Shown here: one piece after another, positions 1-9,127 of the stretch | Layout: every line of letters starts with the position of its first letter | Numbering within the stretch: position 1 is the stretch's first letter | Source of the DNA: Flavobacterium profundi | GTDB taxonomy: Bacteria; Bacteroidota; Bacteroidia; Flavobacteriales; Flavobacteriaceae | Direction: 5' to 3' | NCBI RefSeq assembly: GCF_006491645.1 | Contig: NZ_VDCZ01000003.1 | Location: forward strand, 124,001 to 188,000 | Length of the DNA stretch: 64,000 bases | Program-made: the position numbers and the translations under genes | Notes under the pieces: generated by a model | What the model saw: the letters and a program-made list of their open reading frames with translations, nothing else | Databases searched by the model: none | Told to the model about the DNA's origin: nothing

Positions 1-1884
1 TTGCTTTGGGCACTATTCCTATTCTCTTTCATTGGGTTTACCCAAAAACAAATAGATAAAACAACTTTATACCAACAAATAGACACACTCAGTCATTATA
101 TACAAAAGAACCAAATGGGGTTTGCCAATGAAAAAACAGCTGCCATTCAAAAGCAAGCGCTATCCTTTGATCTCAATACCCAATTGGATATTGCGTTCAA
201 ATTGAGTTTGTCGTATTTGCATCATAGTTATAATGAGGAGGCCAAAAGAATTCTCTTAGCGAGTGTACCCAAAATTAAAAACTCCACAAATCACGAAATC
301 AACGGAAAACTCTACAAGCAATTGTGTTACATTGGTATGGTAGAATACGACGTCCCATCTGCTACCAAATACTACGAATTAGCAAAAGACAATTTTAGCA
401 AAACAAAAGAACCCAACTTGCGCTACAACTTGGATTTGTTAGTGTTTAAAATGTATTTGAATTTGAAAAAATACGATTCTGCCTTAGAAATTGTTTCCAC
501 TTGCTATGCACGAAGTGTGCAATCGAAAGACAGTACCCAAATGATTAATGCCTTCTCTTCCTTAATTGATTATTACAAAGCCGTAAATGATTATAAGAAT
601 GTTTTAAAATATGCTAAAAAAGGAGCCGATTTAAGTGCCAATGGATTTCAGAATTCGCATTCTTATTTTTTAGAAGAACAAGCCAATGTATACGTTCATT
701 TGAAAAAGTACGATTCTGCAACACTATTTTTCAAGAAAGCTGATGATGCTGTGGTTAAGGATACGTCTTCCTTTCATAATTATAAAACTTGGCGTATAAA
801 TAAATTAGGAGCCGAATTGTATGCGCTTTTGAATAACAAAGAAAATGCCTTGAAATATTTAGCGTTAACGCGTGATTATCCTTTTGAAAATAATTTAAAA
901 GAACAAAGTGAGTATCTTTTTTTTAAAGCCAGTATTTATGAAAAATTAGGAGATTATGATTTGGCTCTCAAAAACCTCAGACTTTATTTGAATTTGAAAG
1001 AAAAAATTGATAAAAAAGAAGCCCAACGCTATTTAATCAAATACACTTCTTTGTATGAAAGCATTGAAAAAGAGAAGAAAATCAACGCGTTAATCAAAGA
1101 AAACCATGAGAAAGAAAATTTAATTTACAAAAGTGATTTAAAACGGAAATTCATTTTGTTTTACTTTTCGATACTCTTCTTATTCTCCATTTTATCGTTA
1201 TTGGTTTGGTATCGGTTTAAAACCAAAAAAATTCTCATTAAGGCAGAAAATTTACGCTTTCAGTCGGTGATTGATGCACAAGAGAAAGAACGCATTCGCA
1301 TTGCTAAAGATTTACACGATGGCTTAGGCCAAAATATATGCGCTATTAAAATGATGTGTTCCAATAGTTTGGACTTAGAAGACCCATCTAATAAAAAACT
1401 CACGCATATTATTGATGAAACTTATGAAGAAATCAGAAGTATTTCTCACAACATGATGCCTAGTGTTTTGATTAAAAAAGGATTGGTACCAGCCCTTCAA
1501 GAAATGATTCAAAAGATAGAAGACCATAGCAACATCCATTTCGATTTCCAACATGATTTTCCAGATACTATGGAAGAAAATGTAGCCATTTCTATTTATC
1601 GTATTGTTCAAGAAGCACTTTCTAACATTGTAAAACATGCCCAAGCCAGCAAGGTAACGATTCGATTAGGGAAAGAGAAAAAAAATTATATCCTATTTAT
1701 ACAAGATAATGGAGTAGGTTCTAAAGAGTTGGCCCAATTTCATTTAAATAGCGATATAGATCATAAATCCCAACCAACAGGCATTGGTTTAAAAAATATT
1801 TTATCGCGTACCAAAATGATTGAAGGAACTATTTTTATAGACAGTATTCTTAATGAAGGTACTACTTTGAAAATTATTTTTTAA
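1..1884 (+). CDS. Sensor histidine kinase with TPR-type sensor region (5' end cut by window)
   Basis: Two-component sensor kinase of the NarL/DesK-like (HisKA_3) class. Residues from about 1 to 370 are helical and TPR-like with many Tyr/Leu pairs, followed by one membrane segment near residues 384-404. The dimerisation/phosphorylation box DLHDGLGQ places the phospho-accepting His at codon 439. An N box (NIVKHAQ) and glycine boxes (DNGVGS, GIGLKN) of the HATPase domain follow near the C-terminus. The first readable codon is TTG and encodes a hydrophobic stretch ending in FTQ, which looks like the core of a signal peptide, so the true start probably lies just upstream of the window. The architecture predicts a periplasmic or TPR sensor region and a cytoplasmic kinase paired with a LuxR-type response regulator, perhaps also upstream. 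The signal sensed is unknown. Confidence 0.85.
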   Translation: MLWALFLFSFIGFTQKQIDKTTLYQQIDTLSHYIQKNQMGFANEKTAAIQKQALSFDLNTQLDIAFKLSLSYLHHSYNEEAKRILLASVPKIKNSTNHEINGKLYKQLCYIGMVEYDVPSATKYYELAKDNFSKTKEPNLRYNLDLLVFKMYLNLKKYDSALEIVSTCYARSVQSKDSTQMINAFSSLIDYYKAVNDYKNVLKYAKKGADLSANGFQNSHSYFLEEQANVYVHLKKYDSATLFFKKADDAVVKDTSSFHNYKTWRINKLGAELYALLNNKENALKYLALTRDYPFENNLKEQSEYLFFKASIYEKLGDYDLALKNLRLYLNLKEKIDKKEAQRYLIKYTSLYESIEKEKKINALIKENHEKENLIYKSDLKRKFILFYFSILFLFSILSLLVWYRFKTKKILIKAENLRFQSVIDAQEKERIRIAKDLHDGLGQNICAIKMMCSNSLDLEDPSNKKLTHIIDETYEEIRSISHNMMPSVLIKKGLVPALQEMIQKIEDHSNIHFDFQHDFPDTMEENVAISIYRIVQEALSNIVKHAQASKVTIRLGKEKKNYILFIQDNGVGSKELAQFHLNSDIDHKSQPTGIGLKNILSRTKMIEGTIFIDSILNEGTTLKIIF

Positions 1885-1890
1885 AAATAA

Positions 1891-1932
1891 AAAAGGTATA
1901 AAATACCATTTAAAACAGTACGTTATACCTTT
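1891..1932. terminator. Possible bidirectional terminator between kinase and yqeY-like gene
   Basis: A 10-bp perfect inverted repeat (AAAGGTATAA at 1892-1901 and TTATACCTTT at 1923-1932) lies between two convergent genes. The loop is long (21 nt) and the stem A/T-rich, so it is a weak candidate. Confidence 0.45.
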
Positions 1933-1956
1933 ATATATCATTTGAAAGTAAAAGAA

Positions 1957-2406
1957 TTATACCAATAATTTCTTTACAATTCCAGAAATTACTTTTCCTT
2001 CCGCCTGACCTCCAATTTGTGCAGATGCTAAGCCCATTACTTTACCCATAGCAGCAATTCCATTAGCACCTGTTTCAGCGATAATTTTTGAAATGATTGC
2101 TTCAATTTCAGCTTCTGATAACTGAGCTGGTAAAAACTTCTCAATTACTGCAATTTGTGCCAATTCTGGTTCTGCTAAATCTGCACGCCCTTGATTGGTA
2201 TAAATTTCAGCACTGTCTTTACGCATTTTCACCAAACGTTGTAATAATTTAATTTCATCCGCTTCAGACAAACCTTCTGATGCTCCTGCTTCTGTTTTGG
2301 CTAATATAATAGCTGCTTTAATCGCTCTTAATGCTTCTAAGGCAACTGTATCTTTTGCTTTCATGGCTTCTTTCATTTGATCCATGATTTTTGCTTCTAA
2401 ACTCAT
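1957..2406 (-). CDS. GatB/YqeY domain protein
   Basis: A 149-residue protein that fits the stand-alone YqeY family along its whole length. It has a helical N-terminus, a central segment rich in Glu/Ala around LQRLVKMRKDS, and the C-terminal signature region with MGKVMG and VKKLLV. The fold resembles the tRNA-binding tail of the GatB amidotransferase subunit, but the role of the free-standing protein is not established. It is the first gene beyond the ftsZ terminator in the same direction, 178 bp from ftsZ, so it is probably transcribed separately. Family assignment is confident; function is not. Confidence 0.85.
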   Translation of the reverse strand: MSLEAKIMDQMKEAMKAKDTVALEALRAIKAAIILAKTEAGASEGLSEADEIKLLQRLVKMRKDSAEIYTNQGRADLAEPELAQIAVIEKFLPAQLSEAEIEAIISKIIAETGANGIAAMGKVMGLASAQIGGQAEGKVISGIVKKLLV

Positions 2407-2454
2407 ATGCTTTTTATTATATGTTGGATGTTATTTTTATTTTATTTTTTTAAG

Positions 2455-2479
2455 GCATCTCGACTGCGCTCGATGTGAC
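2455..2479. repeat. Short palindromic intergenic element of Bacteroidetes type
   Basis: An imperfect palindrome centred on TCGACTGCGCTCGA, with arms CATCTCGA and TCGATGTG. Its G+C content is far above the surrounding A/T-rich spacer between ftsZ and yqeY. From memory, near-identical copies are scattered between genes in many Flavobacteria. This is the only copy I see in the window. Confidence 0.5.
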
Positions 2480-2523
2480 AACCTATGTTAAAGCTATTTT
2501 TTGTAAAATCTGTTGCAAAAATA

Positions 2524-2558
2524 GTAAAAAAAATCCCGAAAATGTTACTTCTCGGGAC
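2524..2558 (-). terminator. Rho-independent terminator of the dcw operon
   Basis: Downstream of the ftsZ stop on the minus strand lies a hairpin with TCCCGA arms (2534-2539 and 2552-2557) followed by a run of nine T residues on the transcribed strand. It closes the mraZ-to-ftsZ unit. Confidence 0.85.
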
Positions 2559-2584
2559 TAAGGTTAGGTTAGTTATAAGCAGAT

Positions 2585-4552
2585 TTAATCTACGTTATCA
2601 TGCAAGAATGAATTGTTAGATCGCAATTGTAAATCGTCATTGCTATCTGTCCCTAGTGACATTCTTGATTTTGCATTAGAATCGGTTGGTGCAGAGGTTA
2701 CATCAATTCCCATTCTTTTATATGCTGGCTCTTTTTCGATTTCATCGATATAAGTTGCACTATTGTTGAACTTATAATTAAATTCTTTCATTTTACGTTT
2801 GCGCTCTTCAGAGCGTGCTTTTAGCGTTTCTTCAATCGTCATTTCAAAAGGAGATTCGGTTTCAAAAACAGGTGTTTTTTTAACTTCAGGCTCCGTCTTT
2901 TTAACTGCAAAATTCAATTCTTCATCGATTGGTTCTTTTACTTCCGCTACCGGCTTAGAAGATAATAATTCGTCTTCTTTTTGTAAATAATCCTCTAATG
3001 AATATTTGATAACGCCTTCTTTATTTACTTCCGTAACTGGCACCACATTAATTGGATCTTTTACCTCCATTTGTTTGGTTTCTTCCGTTAACTGGAATTT
3101 CTTCTTAGGCTCTTCTTCTATAGTTTCATTCGCAAATAAATCTAACGAAAAAGAGAATTTATCTTCTTTTACAACAAATTCAGGATCCACAACCTCCATA
3201 TTTTTAATTTTTGGAGTTATGATTTCAAAAACAGGATCCACCATTTCTTCTTTAGCCGCTACAATTTCAAAAGTAACATCTAAGTTTTTAATCCATTCTG
3301 AAGTAGGTACTAAATCCATGGTTGGAGTAACCTCCTGAATTTCAAACTGAATTTCTTTTTCTTCCACTTCCTCATCTAAATTGAAGATCACTTTATCTTC
3401 CACTTTAGTTTCCGCTACAGGTTTCTTTTCTTCTTTAGGAGCAGTCGTTTCAAAAACTGGATCATTAACCACCATATTTGAAATGGTTTTGTTGGTTAAG
3501 TCGTGTACAATTTTTTGATCGTCTTCTAAAGAGTGAATTATTTTTTTAGGTTCAGAATTTACAATTTCAGCTTGTTGTTCAATATTAAAACCCGTTGCAA
3601 TAATGGTTACAGCCACAGCATCACCTAAAGTTTCATCTTCACCCACACCCATAATGATGTTGGCATTGAAACCAGCTTCCGCTTGAATGTAATCGTTAAT
3701 TTCACCAATTTCATCAATGGTAATTTCAGAAGTACCTGAAACAATTAACAACAATACGTTTTTAGCACCGGTAATTTTGTTATCGTTCAACAATGGTGAA
3801 TCTAATGCGCTCATGATTGCTTCTTTAGCTCTATCTTCTCCAGAAGCTGTTGCAGAACCCATGATTGCCGTACCACTATCTGCTAATACGGTTTTAGCAT
3901 CTTTTAAATCGATATTTTGAGTATAGTGATGTGTAATAACTTCTGCAATACCTCTAGCCGCAGTTGCTAATACTTCATCCGCTTTTGAAAACCCAGCTTT
4001 AAAACCTAAGTTCCCATATACTTCTCTTAATTTATTATTGTTAATTACGATTAAAGAGTCCACTTGTTTGCGCAGTCTTTCTACACCTAACATCGCTTGT
4101 TCCGAACGCACTTTTCCTTCAAATTGGAAAGGGATCGTTACGATTCCAACGGTTAAAATGTCTCTTTCTTTCGCTAACTGAGCAATTACAGGAGCAGCAC
4201 CAGTACCTGTACCTCCACCCATTCCAGCAGTTATAAAAAGCATTTTTGTATTGGTATCCAACATCTTTTCAATGTCCATGATACTTTCTAAGGCAGATTG
4301 TTGCCCAACTTCCGGATTAGCACCAGCACCAAGACCTTCAGTCAAACTTACACCCAACTGAATTTTATTTGGCACCGCACTATTTTCAAGTGCTTGCGAA
4401 TCGGTATTACAAACAATAAAATCTACTCCTTTTATTCCTTGCTTAAACATGTGGTTGATGGCATTACTACCACCTCCTCCTACTCCAATAACTTTGATAA
4501 CGTTGGATTGGTTTTTCGGTAAATCGAATGATATGCTTTTAAAATCTTCCAT
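2585..4552 (-). CDS. ftsZ: Cell division protein FtsZ with very long C-terminal linker
   Basis: Tubulin-like GTPase that polymerises into the cytokinetic ring. The N-terminal GTPase domain has the tubulin signature GGGTGTG at residues 113-119 and the early glycine motif GVGGGGSN at 23-30. The canonical core ends near residue 335. It is followed by about 300 residues of acidic, low-complexity linker and a short conserved tail ending LHDNVD, the probable FtsA-binding peptide. At 655 residues it is much longer than the roughly 380 of E. coli FtsZ. The linker contains four spaced copies of a motif like M-x-V-x-DP-x-F, starting at M360, M437, M452 and M495. It is the last gene of the dcw operon, 11 bp after ftsA. 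Confidence 0.97.
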   Translation of the reverse strand: MEDFKSISFDLPKNQSNVIKVIGVGGGGSNAINHMFKQGIKGVDFIVCNTDSQALENSAVPNKIQLGVSLTEGLGAGANPEVGQQSALESIMDIEKMLDTNTKMLFITAGMGGGTGTGAAPVIAQLAKERDILTVGIVTIPFQFEGKVRSEQAMLGVERLRKQVDSLIVINNNKLREVYGNLGFKAGFSKADEVLATAARGIAEVITHHYTQNIDLKDAKTVLADSGTAIMGSATASGEDRAKEAIMSALDSPLLNDNKITGAKNVLLLIVSGTSEITIDEIGEINDYIQAEAGFNANIIMGVGEDETLGDAVAVTIIATGFNIEQQAEIVNSEPKKIIHSLEDDQKIVHDLTNKTISNMVVNDPVFETTAPKEEKKPVAETKVEDKVIFNLDEEVEEKEIQFEIQEVTPTMDLVPTSEWIKNLDVTFEIVAAKEEMVDPVFEIITPKIKNMEVVDPEFVVKEDKFSFSLDLFANETIEEEPKKKFQLTEETKQMEVKDPINVVPVTEVNKEGVIKYSLEDYLQKEDELLSSKPVAEVKEPIDEELNFAVKKTEPEVKKTPVFETESPFEMTIEETLKARSEERKRKMKEFNYKFNNSATYIDEIEKEPAYKRMGIDVTSAPTDSNAKSRMSLGTDSNDDLQLRSNNSFLHDNVD

Positions 4553-4563
4553 AGTTGTACTTT

Positions 4564-5922
4564 TTATTCTGCGTTATCTAAAAACTCTTTAATTTTTTCT
4601 ATATACTTGTCAAAAAATGATTTTTTGATTTTGCTTTCTGTGGTTTCTATTTTTTCTACTTCTTTTTCTTCTTCCTGTTCTTCGATTGTTTCTGCCACAT
4701 TTTTTGGCTCGAAAACAGGCTCTTCTTTTTTCATTTCAACTAAAGGTGTCGCACTTTTCGTATTATTTCGAATACTATTCATTACTAAACCTACCGCTGT
4801 AGCATATAACGGACTTGACAATTCTTCATCTGAGTTACCCGCTAAGTGCTCGTTTGGATAACCAATACGAGTATCCATCCCTGTTATGTATTCTACTAAT
4901 TGTTTGATATGTTGCAACTGAGAACCTCCCCCTGTTAAAACAATACCTGCAATTAGTTTTCTTTTTGGATCTTCGTGTCCGTATAATTTGATTTCCGCAT
5001 ACACTTGCTCAATGATTTCTACTACACGAGCATGAATAATTTTAGACAAGTTCTTTAACGAAATTTCCTTTGGCTCTCTTCCTCTTAATCCAGGAATAGA
5101 AACAATTTCATTGTCTTTATTTTCTCCTGGCCAAGCAGAACCAAAACGAACTTTTAATAACTCTGCTTGCTTTTCGATAATCGAACAGCCTTCTTTAATA
5201 TCTTCTGTAATGACATTTCCTCCAAAAGGGATTACTGCAGTATGTCGAATAATCCCATCTTTAAAAATGGCTAAATCGGTAGTTCCACCACCGATATCAA
5301 TTAAAGCTACACCTGCTTCTTTTTCTTCCTGACTTAAAACTGCATCGGCAGAAGCCAACGGTTCCAACGTAAGTCCAGACAATTCCAATCCTGCACTTTT
5401 TACACAACGTCCTAAATTGCGAATAGATGCCGCTTGTCCAACTACAACATGAAAACTCGATTCTAATCGACCACCATACATTCCGATTGGCTCTTTAATT
5501 TCTCCTTGTCCGTCCACTTTAAATTCTTGCGGTAAAACATGGATAATTTCTTCCCCAGGTAGCATGGCTAATTTGTGCACTTGTCCAATTAAAGCATCAA
5601 TATCCACATCATTAATTACTTCTTCAGCATTGGGTCTACTGATGTAATCACTGTGTTGAATACTACGAATATGTTGTCCTGCAATGCCCACAACAACATC
5701 ATTTATTTTATATCCCGAATCACTTTCTGCTTCTAAAATAGCTTGTTGAATGGATTGAATTGTTTGCGTAATATTGTTTACAACACCTCTATGAACACCT
5801 AAACTTTTGGATTTTCCAACACCTAGAATTTCCAGTTTCCCGTATTCATTTTTCTTACCAATCATCACTACAATTTTTGTAGTTCCGATATCTAATCCTA
5901 CTGCAATATTATCTTTGTTCAT
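4564..5922 (-). CDS. ftsA: Cell division protein FtsA
   Basis: Actin-like ATPase that tethers FtsZ filaments to the membrane. It shows the phosphate-1 motif GLDIGTTK near residue 9 and the DIGGGTTD phosphate-2 motif near residue 204. Its C-terminus ends in an amphipathic helix (FFDKYIEKIKEFLDN) suited to membrane binding, preceded by about 50 residues of Glu/Lys-rich linker. Length is 452 residues, slightly longer than in proteobacteria because of that linker. It lies 9 bp after ftsQ and 11 bp before ftsZ, the conserved dcw order. Confidence 0.96.
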   Translation of the reverse strand: MNKDNIAVGLDIGTTKIVVMIGKKNEYGKLEILGVGKSKSLGVHRGVVNNITQTIQSIQQAILEAESDSGYKINDVVVGIAGQHIRSIQHSDYISRPNAEEVINDVDIDALIGQVHKLAMLPGEEIIHVLPQEFKVDGQGEIKEPIGMYGGRLESSFHVVVGQAASIRNLGRCVKSAGLELSGLTLEPLASADAVLSQEEKEAGVALIDIGGGTTDLAIFKDGIIRHTAVIPFGGNVITEDIKEGCSIIEKQAELLKVRFGSAWPGENKDNEIVSIPGLRGREPKEISLKNLSKIIHARVVEIIEQVYAEIKLYGHEDPKRKLIAGIVLTGGGSQLQHIKQLVEYITGMDTRIGYPNEHLAGNSDEELSSPLYATAVGLVMNSIRNNTKSATPLVEMKKEEPVFEPKNVAETIEEQEEEKEVEKIETTESKIKKSFFDKYIEKIKEFLDNAE

Positions 5923-5931
5923 AATTCACTT

Positions 5932-6657
5932 CTATTTCTTACAAACTACTTGTTCGGTAAACATTACGTTTACTTCTTTATAATTCTTAATCAATGTATC
6001 TTTAACCGCATGTTGAAAAAAAGCTTTGTAATTCTTTAATTTCTTTTCAACATATACTGGTTTACCAAAAATTATTTTATAATTATAATTTCTGCTGGTC
6101 AAAATAACGCTCCCCGAAGGCAAAACTTTAATTCCTGTGATGTTCTTTTTCAAGAAATCATCTTTGTAAATTTCGTTACACAACAAGACATAATTATCTC
6201 TCTCTTTTTCATCAAAAGTGCCCATAAGAATAGGAACTCTTGCAGAAAAGTTTTCAGACAAAGGTATTTCAACACCTTTATTGTCAAGATAATACATCGT
6301 ATTACCTGACACGTATCGTACAATTGGGGTCTTTTGTGTTATATTAGCATTTAGAGAACCATCTATCGTTGAAAAAATTTCACATTTTTCAATCATCTTG
6401 TGATTATTAAGAGCAGTTTCTAAAGACTTCAAATCTACTTCTTCTTTTTTAATAGTTAACGAGCCTCCTAAATTTTGTTTCAACAAGTTATTAACTATTT
6501 CGTGAGTTATGAACAAATTTTCTTCTCCACCATAAAAAGAAATAGTAACACTTTTTAACCTCCTTTTCTCATTTCTATGAGATGAAAAAGAGTATAAAAA
6601 CACCATTACGATGAGTATTACAATTAAGCGTATATTTTGCCAATTAATACTTTTCAT
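5932..6657 (-). CDS. ftsQ: Cell division protein FtsQ
   Basis: Bitopic division protein of 241 residues with a short cytoplasmic N-terminus, one membrane helix near residues 8-22 and a periplasmic part resembling the POTRA and beta domains of FtsQ/DivIB. Sequence conservation in this family is weak, so the call rests on topology, length and position between murC and ftsA. Its start overlaps the end of murC by 14 bp, which suggests translational coupling. It probably acts in the FtsQ-FtsL complex recruiting septal synthases. Confidence 0.88.
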   Translation of the reverse strand: MKSINWQNIRLIVILIVMVFLYSFSSHRNEKRRLKSVTISFYGGEENLFITHEIVNNLLKQNLGGSLTIKKEEVDLKSLETALNNHKMIEKCEIFSTIDGSLNANITQKTPIVRYVSGNTMYYLDNKGVEIPLSENFSARVPILMGTFDEKERDNYVLLCNEIYKDDFLKKNITGIKVLPSGSVILTSRNYNYKIIFGKPVYVEKKLKNYKAFFQHAVKDTLIKNYKEVNVMFTEQVVCKK

Positions 6658-7993
6658 GTAATTCTTTTTTTATTTCCTTAACCAATTCACCGATATCTCC
6701 AGCGCCAATAGTAACATAGACATCTGCGTCTGTATTTTTTAAATGTATTGCCAAATCTTCCTTGGCTATCAAACACTTATTTTCATTGGTAATCTTATCC
6801 AACAACCAAGCTGAAGTTACTCCTTCGATAGGCAATTCTCTTGCTGGATAGATATCCAACAAAATAATTTCATCAAATTGAGACAAACTTTCTGCAAATC
6901 CATCAATAAAATCTTTTGTTCTTGAAAACAAATGAGGTTGAAAAGCAGCCACAATTTTTTTATTGGGATACAATTCTCTAACCGCCTGATGCACTGCATT
7001 TATCTCTGTAGGATGATGCGCATAATCATCGATATACACTAATTTCTCGGTACGTATTTGAAATGAAAAACGTCTTCTTACTCCTTTGAATGAAGCTAAA
7101 GCATCAATTATTTTTTGATTTTCAACCCCATAACTTTTAGCCATAGCGAATGCAATTAAGGCATTGGATAAATTATGATGTCCTGGTAAACCAAATTTAA
7201 CATTGGTAATCAATTCATTATTCGTTTTTACATCAAAAACATAAAAACCATTTTCTATGCGAATATTTTGAGCCGAATATGCAGCTTCTTCTTGTACACC
7301 GATAGTATTTCCTTCCAACGGTAAACCTTTAGCAACAAATAAGTTTTGAGGAGTTACTTTTTGCGCAAACTCCACAAAAGAAGCCTCAATAGAAGCGGTA
7401 TCTCCATAAATATCTAAATGATCAGCATCCATTGAAGTTACACAGGACAAATTAGGATGTAGATGTAAGAAAGAACGATCAAATTCATCTGCTTCCACAA
7501 CGGTAACTGTTTTCCCTTCACCAATAAGATTGGAATTGTAATTTTCCACAATTCCACCTAGAAAAGCAGTTACATCTACACCACTTTGAAACAATATATG
7601 TCCCAAAATACTTGAAGTTGTTGTTTTTCCGTGTGTTCCTGCTACTGCAAAACAGAAAGTATCTTTGGTTATCAAACCTAAAACAGCAGCTCTTTTCTTT
7701 ACTTCAAACCCATTTTCAAGGAAATAATTCCATTGTGAATGCGATTTTGGAACAGCTGGTGTGATGACTACCAAAGTAGTTTCTTTATCTAAAAATGGAG
7801 TAGCAATTAATTCTAGTTTATCTTCGAAATGAATCGGCATTCCTAAAGCTTCCAATTCATCTGTTAATTGGGTTCTTGTTTTATCATAACCTGCCACATT
7901 TTTACCAATATTCATAAAATAACGAGCCAGGGCACTCATTCCAATGCCTCCGATTCCTATGAAATAGATATTTTGTATTTGGTTAAGATTCAT
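6644..7993 (-). CDS. murC: UDP-N-acetylmuramate--L-alanine ligase MurC
   Basis: Cytoplasmic Mur ligase that adds L-Ala to UDP-MurNAc, the first amino acid of the stem peptide. The N-terminal nucleotide-binding motif GIGGIGMSALA is at residues 13-23, the ATP-binding GTHGKTTTS at 119-127, and the DDYAHHP motif appears in the C-terminal half. Its length of 449 residues is typical. It overlaps ftsQ and follows murG by about 40 bp. Confidence 0.96.
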   Translation of the reverse strand: MNLNQIQNIYFIGIGGIGMSALARYFMNIGKNVAGYDKTRTQLTDELEALGMPIHFEDKLELIATPFLDKETTLVVITPAVPKSHSQWNYFLENGFEVKKRAAVLGLITKDTFCFAVAGTHGKTTTSSILGHILFQSGVDVTAFLGGIVENYNSNLIGEGKTVTVVEADEFDRSFLHLHPNLSCVTSMDADHLDIYGDTASIEASFVEFAQKVTPQNLFVAKGLPLEGNTIGVQEEAAYSAQNIRIENGFYVFDVKTNNELITNVKFGLPGHHNLSNALIAFAMAKSYGVENQKIIDALASFKGVRRRFSFQIRTEKLVYIDDYAHHPTEINAVHQAVRELYPNKKIVAAFQPHLFSRTKDFIDGFAESLSQFDEIILLDIYPARELPIEGVTSAWLLDKITNENKCLIAKEDLAIHLKNTDADVYVTIGAGDIGELVKEIKKELHEKY

Positions 7994-8034
7994 TTTTTTT
8001 ATTTGTTGTTGTTTTTGATTTTTTATTATTTCTT

Positions 8035-9126
8035 TTAGAGCAATTTTTCTATTTCATCTACAATTTCATTCGTTGCATTTGGCAAGGCCAATTTGTATAT
8101 TTTCTTACTTAATTTGGCTTGTTTTTCGTCGTTTGAAATAAGGTCGGCAAAGATATTCTTAAAATCGATATCTAGATCTCTTTCTTTCAACAAAATCGCA
8201 GCTTTTTTATCCAAAATAGCTTGTGCATTCTTAGTTTGATGATCCTCAGACACATTAGGAGAAGGAATAAAAATTGTTGGCTTCCCTACAATACACAATT
8301 CGGATACCGATGAAGCACCAGAACGTGAAATTATGACATCTGCTGCCGCATAAGCAAAGTCCATTTTATCAATAAAAGCAAAAACGTGTACGTTTTCTTT
8401 TGTATTAAAATGGTTGTATTCTTCAAAATATAATTTTCCGCACTGCCATATAATTTGGACTCCCAAAGCCAATAGAAAATCAATTTCTTTAGCTATAAGT
8501 TGGTTAATTCTTCTCGCACCCAAACTTCCACCTAAAACCAACAAAGTTCTTTTAGTACTATCTAATTCGAAGTAAGTTAATGCTTCAAATCTTTTATCAT
8601 CACTATTTAATAAATCCTGACGGACTGGATTACCAGTTATGATTAATTTTTCTTTAGGGAAGAATTTTTCTAATCCTTCATATGCTACACAAATGGTATT
8701 CGCTTTTTTTGCCAATAATTTATTTGTAATGCCTGGAAAAGAATTTTGTTCTTGAATTAACGTGGGTATACCCAACATAGTTGCCACTTTCAAAACGGCA
8801 CCACTCGCAAAACCACCAGTCCCAATAACCACATCTGGTTTGAACTTTTTGATGATACGGTACGATTTCCACAAACTAGAAGTTAGTTTAAAAGGAAACA
8901 TCACATTTTGCAGGGTTATTTTCCTTTGAATTCCAGAAATCCAAAGTCCTTTGATATCATAACCTGCTTGAGGCACTTTTTGCATTTCCATTTTATCTTT
9001 GGCACCCACAAATAGAAATTCGGCATCATGAAAACGATATTTTAATTCGTTTGCAATAGCAATTGCAGGATATATATGTCCTCCTGTTCCACCACCACTG
9101 ATTATAAATTTCAATTTCTTTTCCAT
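8035..9126 (-). CDS. murG: UDP-GlcNAc:lipid I transferase MurG
   Basis: Peripheral-membrane glycosyltransferase (GT28) that converts lipid I to lipid II. The N-terminal glycine motif [10 protein letters not shown] is present. The C-terminal nucleotide-sugar domain has [10 protein letters not shown] and the [11 protein letters not shown] motif. Length is 363 residues, as expected. It starts 1 bp after the end of ftsW. Confidence 0.96.
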   Translation of the reverse strand: MEKKLKFIISGGGTGGHIYPAIAIANELKYRFHDAEFLFVGAKDKMEMQKVPQAGYDIKGLWISGIQRKITLQNVMFPFKLTSSLWKSYRIIKKFKPDVVIGTGGFASGAVLKVATMLGIPTLIQEQNSFPGITNKLLAKKANTICVAYEGLEKFFPKEKLIITGNPVRQDLLNSDDKRFEALTYFELDSTKRTLLVLGGSLGARRINQLIAKEIDFLLALGVQIIWQCGKLYFEEYNHFNTKENVHVFAFIDKMDFAYAAADVIISRSGASSVSELCIVGKPTIFIPSPNVSEDHQTKNAQAILDKKAAILLKERDLDIDFKNIFADLISNDEKQAKLSKKIYKLALPNATNEIVDEIEKLL

Positions 9127-9127
9127 A

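Noticed and set aside
2455-2479. Treating the G+C-rich palindrome as a terminator
   Set aside because: It has no T run on either side at the proper distance, and a better terminator for ftsZ lies 60 bp away.
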